Assembly (NCBI GenBank): GCA_938007965.1
Contig: CALLMH010000045.1
Location: 22,445-86,444, forward strand
Direction: 5' to 3'
DNA: 64,000 nt
From: an uncultured Saprospiraceae bacterium
GTDB lineage: Bacteria > Bacteroidota > Bacteroidia > Chitinophagales > Saprospiraceae
Position numbers and translations under genes: made by a program. Under the pieces are notes generated by a model, which was not told where the DNA came from, did not search any database, and worked only from the letters and a program-made list of their open reading frames with translations. Below are positions 45,810 through 52,726 of the stretch, piece after piece. Every line of letters starts with the position of its first letter. The first letter of the stretch is position 1.

Positions 45810-46856
45810 TCACTTAGATACAACGCATCTACAGCCAGTATGATTGAGGCCAGTATCTGATGTGGTACCCATGCGTCGTGCATTTCGATACCCAGAGCAA
45901 TAATCATCATTGCATAAAAATGACCCTCCACGGATAACTTTTTCTTGTTGGTAAGGCATTAAGTTATTATAACCTTTATTGGGTCCTTTTGTATCTTTAT
46001 TTTGTGCGGCTACATTGTTATAGTATCCGACATCATACCAATCGTTACACCATTCCCAAACATTTCCGCTCATATCATATAAGCCATAATTATTAGGTTG
46101 GAATGACTTGACAGGTGATGTGTTTTCATACCCATCTTTTAAGGTGTTTTTAAAAGGGAATAAACCTTGATAAAAGTTGGCTTTGGCTTTACCTGTATTT
46201 ATAGCTTCGTCACCCCATGGGTAGATCTTATCTTTTTCTCCTCCTCTTGCTGCCCATTCCCATTCTGCTTCCGTAGGTAATCTTTTTCCAGCCCATTTAC
46301 AATAAGCATTGGCATCCTCCCAAGATATCTGTACCACAGGATGCTCACCTAAATCCTTAATATCACTATCTGGACCTCTAGGGTGTCTCCAATTTGCTCC
46401 TAATGTCCATTTCCACCATTGTCTAGAATCATGCAATGGGACACGTGATGAGGTGGGAGTAAATACCAGAGCACCTGGTGCTAGATTATCCGATGCTGGT
46501 TTCGGAGTTCCTGGCGGTAACTGCTTTGATAATTTTTCCCAATCAATTTCTCTTTCAGCTTCAGTCTTATAGGCTGTTTCTTCTACAAACTCAGCAAACT
46601 CATCATTGGTAATCTCTGTCTCATCCATATAAAATGAAGATACTTCAACTTCGTGTTTGGGAAACTCATTTGGAGAAGCCTGATCATTATCTCCGCCCAT
46701 ATTTAATATACCAGAAGGGATTAAGACCATTCCACTTTTTACTTCTATATGTTCAGGTTCTGGACTATTACCTACATAAAAATACGCTATTGATATAATA
46801 GGTATAAAAATTACCAACGTCATAATAACGTATCTAATGGTTAAGTTTTGTTTCAT
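45810..46856 (-). CDS. Membrane-anchored formylglycine-generating enzyme (sulfatase-modifying factor)
   Basis: Converts the Cys of the CxPSR motif of sulfatases to formylglycine. The 348-residue protein has an N-terminal signal-anchor (about residues 8-27) and then an FGE-sulfatase domain (about 38-346). Its motifs are MVLIPSGILNMGG, FYMDETEITNDEFAEFV, PVVQISWEDANAYCKWAGKRLPTEAEWEWAARGG, YPWGDEA and GLYDMSGNVWEWCNDWY. The two catalytic Cys lie in GGSFLCNDDYC (C315 and C320), with the same 5-residue spacing as in human SUMF1. That separates it from gliding-type GldJ/GldK relatives, which lack the pair. Both sulfatases of this window are Cys-type, so it probably matures them. Confidence 0.92.
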   Translation of the reverse strand: MKQNLTIRYVIMTLVIFIPIISIAYFYVGNSPEPEHIEVKSGMVLIPSGILNMGGDNDQASPNEFPKHEVEVSSFYMDETEITNDEFAEFVEETAYKTEAEREIDWEKLSKQLPPGTPKPASDNLAPGALVFTPTSSRVPLHDSRQWWKWTLGANWRHPRGPDSDIKDLGEHPVVQISWEDANAYCKWAGKRLPTEAEWEWAARGGEKDKIYPWGDEAINTGKAKANFYQGLFPFKNTLKDGYENTSPVKSFQPNNYGLYDMSGNVWEWCNDWYDVGYYNNVAAQNKDTKGPNKGYNNLMPYQQEKVIRGGSFLCNDDYCSGYRNARRMGTTSDTGLNHTGCRCVVSK

Positions 46857-47418
46857 ATTTGTCTATAACGTAAAATAAAGGATTTCTCTTACTAGGATTC
46901 AATATAATGTATCAAAGTGATTTTGAATAATGATCTTTCATTGGCAAATGAATAACCAGCAAATTTTTACAGCTTATTTTGTCACTTAGCTATGGGGGTT
47001 ATGCTTCTTAAAAAAAAATGTCTTTAAGATGCCTATAAATGAGATACAAATCACTTTAGCTTAGATTATTTAATTACCTCAACTAAGTTCTCTTCGGAAT
47101 ACTTAGTTGTGAATCTATAACATTGCTAAGTTAAAAACTTAATGAAAGCAGAAATAACATTAGATAGAAAAAAATACAACGGATGTGGTCTTTTATATGG
47201 ATTCCTCAGTACTTATGGACGCATTCTCGATAAAAGATCTTTGGTAACACGAGATAAAGCTCTCATTAAATTTTACCATTACTATATTTTGGAAACAATC
47301 CTCATAGAAGTAAATAATAGTTATTAATGATATATTCAGAATATTAATAAAATCTTCTTTTATTTGCAATTGTGTTTAGATGAGGTGTTGCTTTTGACGC
47401 TTTATTACACTTCCTATA
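46857..47418. other. Intergenic region upstream of tRNA-Val
   Basis: 562 bp that contain the promoter regions of the leftward formylglycine-generating enzyme gene and of the tRNA. A 61-codon plus frame at 47142-47327 has no recognisable family, signal or start context and is not called. I see no other structured element. Confidence 0.5.
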
Positions 47419-47493
47419 GAGACTGTAGCTCAGTTGGTTTAGAGCATTACCTTGACAGGGTAGGGGTCGGGGGTTCGAATCCCTCCAGTCTCA
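47419..47493 (+). tRNA. tRNA-Val (anticodon GAC)
   Basis: 75 nt fold as a full cloverleaf. The acceptor GAGACTG (47419-47425) pairs perfectly with CAGTCTC (47486-47492). The D-arm is GCTC/GAGC, the anticodon stem TTACC/GGTAG with loop TTGACAG (anticodon GAC at 47454-47456), and the T-arm has loop TTCGAAT. The discriminator is A47493 and CCA is not encoded. A 15-bp copy of its 3' end reappears at 48570-48584. Confidence 0.97.
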
Positions 47494-47521
47494 CAGTAAT
47501 CAAATAAAGTATTATATTTAA

Positions 47522-47556
47522 AATCCTAATAAACAATTGTTTATTAGGATTTTTTA
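47522..47556 (+). terminator. Terminator downstream of tRNA-Val
   Basis: A perfect 30-nt palindrome (arms AATCCTAATAAACAA at 47522-47536 and its complement at 47537-47551) is followed by a run of T. It lies 29 bp after the tRNA and is a strong rho-independent terminator. Confidence 0.85.
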
Positions 47557-47619
47557 TTCAGTTCTGCTTTTAGTAGGGGACTGAAAAGGAGACAGATTTA
47601 TAGTCATTTGTGATTATAA

Positions 47620-47754
47620 AGATTTCTAAATGTTTAGAAATTGATGTTGATGATGATTCGGTATTTATAATGAAGGACTCTGATAGCTCAAAATATAAGG
47701 TAACTTAAAACAGAATAGATAAGTTGTTAGATGCACTAAGTAGTCAATCTTAAT
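47620..47754 (+). pseudogene. Possible small gene remnant with an in-frame stop
   Basis: Read from a GTG at 47620, the frame gives VIIKISKCLEIDVDDDS and continues ...MKDSDSSKYKVT, meets a TAA, then resumes NRIDKLLDALSSQS before a second TAA. The amino acid pattern after the first stop (a leucine-rich amphipathic end) looks coding, so a short decayed gene is possible. No family is recognised, and the short length makes chance equally likely. It lies inside the apparent integration scar. Confidence 0.25.
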
Positions 47755-47834
47755 AAATCAACAGGCTGAGCATTCAAATATATGAATTAATATCAAAATA
47801 ATAGTCTATCTTAGGATCAAATAAAAGGTAGGAT

Positions 47835-48425
47835 ATGAAAAAGACTTTAATATTAGTTTGGTTTAGTATTATGACGATTTCGTTAGGAGCACAATCGATA
47901 TCTGAATCAATGTACCATTATAAAGATGTTTATAATCCTTTGTTTAGTTCGGATAAATCGGTCTTGTATTTAGATTTGATTAGAAATTATCCCATGTCTG
48001 GCGGAGATACTTCACACGTGTTTAATATTGAATTGAAAAAACAAGAAGTAGAGGAGCAAGGATTTACTCTAGGGTATGCTGTAATTGGTGGATATGGTAT
48101 TGCGTCTACATACGATATAAAAAGAAGAGAGGGTAGTATTGTCCTTAATAAATTAGAATTTGATGAGTTTTATTCATGTATAAGAGAAGTACATAGTTAT
48201 GTGTCCAAATATGACAAGTATGGTGCATCTGATAACGATATCGTTGCTACTTGTGGAGCTTCTTCTTTAGTTATGGGTGGTGAATATACTAGCCGAGGTG
48301 GGGATTCAGTAAGATATTACTTTAGATTGGGTGGTACTGGCACGTACTCTATGACTGAATCTCAGTTTATTGATGTAGTCCAGATGTTAAAAAGGATGAA
48401 ATTGTATTGGGATAAGAATCAATAG
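47835..48425 (+). CDS. Secreted orphan protein, function unknown
   Basis: The 196-residue protein has a clear signal peptide (MKKTLILVWFSIMTISLGAQ, cleavage about residue 20). The mature part has no motif I recognise. It contains the segments YLDLIRNYPMSGG, GFTLGYAVIGGYGIAS, LVMGGEYTSRGGDSVRYYFRLGG and a C-terminal helix (FIDVVQMLKRMKLYWD). The glycine- and serine-rich strands with a single Cys in each half suggest a compact beta-sheet envelope protein. It lies alone between the tRNA-Val and the duplicated tRNA 3' end, so it may have arrived with a small integrated segment. Confidence 0.75.
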   Translation: MKKTLILVWFSIMTISLGAQSISESMYHYKDVYNPLFSSDKSVLYLDLIRNYPMSGGDTSHVFNIELKKQEVEEQGFTLGYAVIGGYGIASTYDIKRREGSIVLNKLEFDEFYSCIREVHSYVSKYDKYGASDNDIVATCGASSLVMGGEYTSRGGDSVRYYFRLGGTGTYSMTESQFIDVVQMLKRMKLYWDKNQ

Positions 48426-48569
48426 TATTTAAATCGTAGGTTGGGGTTGTAATTATAAGTTAATTATAAATGTTTCGTAAGGTTCTTTACTCACTTCTAC
48501 AAATGAGTAGACAGGTTTGCCATAATTAGCTCTTTAGTTTATAGTATAAAGGTATGATGTTACCGTAAT

Positions 48570-48584
48570 TCCCTCCAGTCTCAC
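48570..48584 (+). repeat. Duplicate of the tRNA-Val 3' end (possible attachment site)
   Basis: TCCCTCCAGTCTCAC is identical to positions 47480-47494, covering half the T-arm and the 3' acceptor strand of tRNA-Val. The 1,090-bp offset and the separate terminator after each copy suggest attL/attR-like scars of a small element that inserted at the tRNA. No integrase is present between the copies. Confidence 0.6.
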
Positions 48585-48587
48585 CGA

Positions 48588-48629
48588 AACAATAAAAGAT
48601 AAGAAATTATCTAGCTTTTATTGTTTTTT
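48588..48629 (+). terminator. Rho-independent terminator after the duplicated tRNA end
   Basis: Outer stem AACAATAAAA / TTTTATTGTT (48588-48597, 48616-48625), inner stem GATAA / TTATC with a GAAA loop, then a T-run to 48629. It may be the original tRNA-Val terminator displaced by the insertion. It overlaps the end of the converging 48611-49000 gene. Confidence 0.7.
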
Positions 48630-49000
48630 GCGGCTCTAAGTTGTTTTCTATGACTGATTACATTATCCAGTATCTTTCCATTATAGATATATGAAATGTG
48701 ATCATTTTTTATGATGTAGTTAGATATTTCAGTGTATTCGCCATTGTTGGCTTTGATAAAAAATGAATTGAAAAGAGGGGCATGCATAACATCCTCTTGA
48801 TTCGCTAGCCATGATAATATATCGGATCTATTTAGTTTTAGAAGTTCTCTTTTATATAAATATATGGCTACAGTTTTGTGGTCGCCTTTTAATAAATATG
48901 AACTCAGAGATTTAAATATTCCCTTTTCGTTTATCGGATCAGAATTGTAGATTTCCGTAATTTTTTTGCTCATCTCTTCTACTGAAATTTCTAATTGCAT
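48611..49000 (-). CDS. Small hypothetical protein, cytosolic
   Basis: About 129 residues when started at the ATG at 49000 (MQLEISVEEMSKKITEIYNSD). A longer frame to 49072 adds a poorly coding 24-residue leader and is less likely. The product is helical and charged, without a signal peptide, membrane segment or recognised family. It contains GIFKSLSSYLLKGDHKTVAIYLY and a basic C-terminus (VISHRKQLRAAKNNKS). It ends inside the terminator hairpin of the tRNA scar. The function is unknown. Confidence 0.55.
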   Translation of the reverse strand: MQLEISVEEMSKKITEIYNSDPINEKGIFKSLSSYLLKGDHKTVAIYLYKRELLKLNRSDILSWLANQEDVMHAPLFNSFFIKANNGEYTEISNYIIKNDHISYIYNGKILDNVISHRKQLRAAKNNKS

Positions 49001-49243
49001 ATATTTAAAAATTAGTTGATATTCATAATGCAATTGGTCTGATATCCTGAGAATAAAGATATGGCTAAACAATAATAATTAGACAATCTCTTTTCTTTTA
49101 TTTCTAATAAAGACGAATATATCCCTTCAGATCAAAAAACCATAACCCAATAACTAAATCTCAACGGCCAAAGCAATTATTGTTGTTGGCTCGATTAGGT
49201 TTTTGATCAGAAGGGGGGATTCGACAAATGTATTATAACTTAT

Positions 49244-51265
49244 TTACGACTTCATAAATGCTTCTATATTTGAAGCGGCAAGCTCTGGTGTGAGACCAAA
49301 TTTCTCATCCAATACACCCGCAGGGGCAGAATATCCAAAGTGATTCACACCATGAACGTGTCCATCTACTCCTACCAGACCTTCTAAGTTTGTACTTAAC
49401 CCAGCGGTGAGCCCATATTTCTTAATCCCCGCAGGTAAGACAGATGCTTGATATGCTTTATCTTGAGTTCTGAATAATCCTTCTGACGGTACAGAGACCA
49501 CTCTAACTTTATGATTTTTCTTTCTTAAGATATCAGCGGCACCTGCTAGTGTAGATACTTCAGATCCACTTGCTAGGAGTATTATATCGAAATCATCATC
49601 TTCGTTCACTATGTATGCACCTTTTTTTACATCAAGTGATGTTGTGTAATCATTTTCAGGAAGCGGAGTTACATTTTGTCTAGTAAAAATCAATCCAGTA
49701 GGCGTTTCTGTATTTTCAAACGCCATCTTCCATGCAACAGTCGTCTCACTGGCATCACATGGTCTAAGCACTAGCAATGAATTCTTATGACTGTGATTTT
49801 GGACCTTTTCTAATAATCTAAGCTGCGCTTCTTGTTCGATCGGTTGGTGCGTAGGACCATCTTCTCCCACTCTAAACGAATCGTGTGTGTATAGGAATAT
49901 CACCGGGGTCTCCATCAATGCTGCTACTCTTATTGCTGGTTTCATGTAATCAGAGAATGCAAAGAAAGTAGCGCATACTGGAATTACCCCGCCATGCAAT
50001 CCCATACCAATAGACATCGCGGCCATAGTTAATTCTGAAACTCCTGCTTGGAAGAACTTACCAGAGAAGTCATTTGCTTTGAATTCTGAAGTCTTATCAA
50101 GGTAGGCTTGAGTTTTATCACTATTAGATAGATCTGCTGATCCTATGATCACATTATCTGTTTGATCAGCTAGCCAGGACATTACAGTGGCTGATGATAC
50201 TCTAGTGGCCTCTCCTTGTTTTTGCTCTATAGATGACCAATCCAACTCTGGTCTTTCGCCAGATAATTCTTTTGTTAGTTTTTTGCTGAGTTCCTCATTT
50301 CCTGCTGCCCATATTTGATGTTTGGCTTTTCTTCTTGCAGATAATTCTCTTTTTTCTTCGAGGACATTTTTATAATGCTCCTCTACTGTAGGGAATATTG
50401 CGTACGGATTATCAGGATCACCACCAAGATTATTGATAGTAGCTTCCATATCTGCAGCAGTCTTACTTAATGGTTTTCCGTGGGTGTCTACTTTGCCTTC
50501 ATGACTGTCGCCATCCTTAGTTCTCGCTCCGAGTCCCATTGTAGTCTTACCTATGATGAGAGATGGTTTTGAGTTGTTTTCGATAGATGCGTCTAGTGCT
50601 TTTCTGATCTCATCATGGTCATTGCCATCTATAGTGATTACGTGCCAGCCCCAAGCCTCGTATTTCTTAGCGGTATCTTCACTGGTCACATCATCTACGA
50701 TGGTAGACAGCTGTATATCATTAGCATCGTAGAACATTACGATGTTTCCTAGTCCAAGATGACCAGCTATACGACCTACACCTTGAGAGATCTCCTCTTG
50801 GATACCACCATCAGATATATAGATGTATGTCATGTGCTCTGTCCATTCTCCATATCTCGCTCTGATGAAACGCTCAGCAATTGCAGATCCTGCACCGAAT
50901 GCATGACCAAGACCAAGAGGTCCTGAAGTGTTCTCTATTCCTCTTTGGATATCTATTTCTGGGTGACCAGGTGTAGGGCTGCCCCATTGACGGAAGTTCT
51001 GGAGTTCCTCGGTTGTATAGTTTCCTAGGAGTCTTAGTTGGGTGTACAACATAGCAGACATATGACCAGGATCGAGATAGAATCTGTCTCTGAATGCCCA
51101 TCCCATATCATCTGGATCGTATACTAGATACTCTGAGTATAAAATTGTCATGAAATCAGCACCTCCCATGGCGCCACCAGGGTGCCCGCTTTTAGCACTT
51201 TCTACCATCGACGCAGCGATGATTCTTAGATTATCGGCTGCTTGTAACATGGTACTTTTGCTCAT
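49244..51265 (-). CDS. tkt: Transketolase
   Basis: Transfers two-carbon ketol units in the non-oxidative pentose phosphate pathway, with thiamine diphosphate as cofactor. The 673-residue single chain has the N-terminal ThDP domain (SGHPGGAMGGADFM, GPLGLGHAFGAGSAIAER, YISDGGIQEEISQGVGRIAGHLGLGNIVMFYDAND) and the pyrimidine domain (QAGVSELTMAAMSIGMGLHG, THDSFRVGEDGPTHQPIEQ). The C-terminal domain begins around KKGAYIVNEDDDFDIILLASGSE. The length fits the family (about 660-680). It stands alone, with the amidase gene upstream on the same strand and a 214-bp gap in between. Cytosolic. Confidence 0.97.
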   Translation of the reverse strand: MSKSTMLQAADNLRIIAASMVESAKSGHPGGAMGGADFMTILYSEYLVYDPDDMGWAFRDRFYLDPGHMSAMLYTQLRLLGNYTTEELQNFRQWGSPTPGHPEIDIQRGIENTSGPLGLGHAFGAGSAIAERFIRARYGEWTEHMTYIYISDGGIQEEISQGVGRIAGHLGLGNIVMFYDANDIQLSTIVDDVTSEDTAKKYEAWGWHVITIDGNDHDEIRKALDASIENNSKPSLIIGKTTMGLGARTKDGDSHEGKVDTHGKPLSKTAADMEATINNLGGDPDNPYAIFPTVEEHYKNVLEEKRELSARRKAKHQIWAAGNEELSKKLTKELSGERPELDWSSIEQKQGEATRVSSATVMSWLADQTDNVIIGSADLSNSDKTQAYLDKTSEFKANDFSGKFFQAGVSELTMAAMSIGMGLHGGVIPVCATFFAFSDYMKPAIRVAALMETPVIFLYTHDSFRVGEDGPTHQPIEQEAQLRLLEKVQNHSHKNSLLVLRPCDASETTVAWKMAFENTETPTGLIFTRQNVTPLPENDYTTSLDVKKGAYIVNEDDDFDIILLASGSEVSTLAGAADILRKKNHKVRVVSVPSEGLFRTQDKAYQASVLPAGIKKYGLTAGLSTNLEGLVGVDGHVHGVNHFGYSAPAGVLDEKFGLTPELAASNIEAFMKS

Positions 51266-51479
51266 CTATTACTAGGTTTTATTTTAATAAAGCGCAAAGA
51301 TATAACTACATATCAATTATTGCTTCTTGATTAGATGAAAATATATAATGTTTTCGATTTAGCATGGAATGGAGGGAGTGATATATGCACGAGTCTCAGT
51401 ATCCAATTGGGGTAACCAATCTAGAAATAGGAGCTGACTATTGGTGCCTCTTGGCTGGAATTGATGGACTTATTTTCCG

Positions 51480-52652
51480 TTATATTCTTTGTTTGACGTA
51501 TCCAGTTCCATATCCGGCCTCTTTAAGAGATAGCATTATAGCTGTTGCATCTTCTCTAGTAGCAAAGTATCCGACTGAGTATTTATGTACAGAACCAACA
51601 TGCTCTATGATCAGTTTTCCATATGCTTTGAGAGCATTTTCGAATTCTAGATCTTTCTTTTTGCTATATGCTCCTACTTGTACTAAGAATTGATTCTGCT
51701 CATTGTTTTGATTTGTGGTACTAGTTGATTCTTGAGTGGTGTTGATAGCTTGTTTCTTTTTGACAGAATTGATTACTTGTTTACCGAAGTATTTCAGTAT
51801 CCCTTTGCTGATGCCAGTTGCCATTTCTTTTTGGCCTGATTCACTCAGTAGATACTTTTCTTCTTTTGGATTACTGAGAAACCCTGTCTCGACCAATACA
51901 GAGGGCATAGTCGCTTGTTTGAGTACGACGAATCCTGCTTGCTTTACGCCTCTGCTTTTTGTTCTTTTTCGAGAGATCAGCTCATCTTCTATATGAGAAG
52001 CTACCTTTATGCTATTATCTAAGAATACGTTCTGAATCATCGAAAGTAGTATATGACCAATGGGTGAGTTAGGGTCATATCCTTTGTAGTGAGTTTCATA
52101 TTCACTTTCGAGGAGTACGGAACTGTTTTCACGTTTTGCGACATTTAGGTTTTCTTCCGCTTTATGCAATCCCATGACAAATGTCTCAGTGCCGCATACA
52201 TCAGGATTTCCTACATAGTTACAATGAATAGAAATAAATAGATCCGCTTTTTTTTGATTAGCGAGTCCTATTCTTTTATGCAGAGGGATAAAAACATCTT
52301 TTTCTCTTGTATATATGACGGTGATCTCATTTGACTTCGCTTTTATAGTTTCACCTAGTTTTAATGCAATCTGAAGTGCTATATCTTTCTCCTTACTATG
52401 CTTACCATGTGTGCCAGGGTCATGACCACCATGACCAGCATCTATGACTATTATTTGTTTATTATCCTTACTGTTTTCTTCGAATTCGTATTGATAGATG
52501 TTGGTAGTTAATTGAGTGTGTGCATGATCTGCCGCGCATGAATAATGGCAAATGTCAGAATTTAAAATATCTTTAACGCTTGCCTTAACACAAAGTGATG
52601 GCAATAGGCAAAATGCAATCGTTAGATATTTAATCAATTCTTTAGTATACAT
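51480..52652 (-). CDS. N-acetylmuramoyl-L-alanine amidase with C-terminal SPOR domain
   Basis: Cleaves the bond between MurNAc and the stem peptide of peptidoglycan, usually for cell separation. The 390-residue protein has a signal peptide (about 1-25). An amidase_3 domain spans about 66-290, with the zinc ligands suggested in VIDAGHGGHDPG (H74), SKEKD (E88) and FISIHCN (H143), and the catalytic Glu in VLVETGFLSN. The C-terminal domain from about 318 (FLVQVGAYSKKKDLEFENA ... YSVGYFATREDA) is a SPOR domain, which binds denuded glycan strands at division sites. It is divergent from the lptD gene (74-bp gap), a common Bacteroidota arrangement. Confidence 0.93.
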   Translation of the reverse strand: MYTKELIKYLTIAFCLLPSLCVKASVKDILNSDICHYSCAADHAHTQLTTNIYQYEFEENSKDNKQIIVIDAGHGGHDPGTHGKHSKEKDIALQIALKLGETIKAKSNEITVIYTREKDVFIPLHKRIGLANQKKADLFISIHCNYVGNPDVCGTETFVMGLHKAEENLNVAKRENSSVLLESEYETHYKGYDPNSPIGHILLSMIQNVFLDNSIKVASHIEDELISRKRTKSRGVKQAGFVVLKQATMPSVLVETGFLSNPKEEKYLLSESGQKEMATGISKGILKYFGKQVINSVKKKQAINTTQESTSTTNQNNEQNQFLVQVGAYSKKKDLEFENALKAYGKLIIEHVGSVHKYSVGYFATREDATAIMLSLKEAGYGTGYVKQRI

Positions 52653-52726
52653 ATGAGACCTTTGAGTTAAATTTGTTCTCCTTGTAGGAAGATGATGTAA
52701 AAATAGATAAATTTCGTATAATAAAC

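Noticed and set aside
47142..47327. 61-codon plus-strand frame upstream of tRNA-Val
   Set aside because: No signal, family motif or start context, and composition is like the surrounding spacer.
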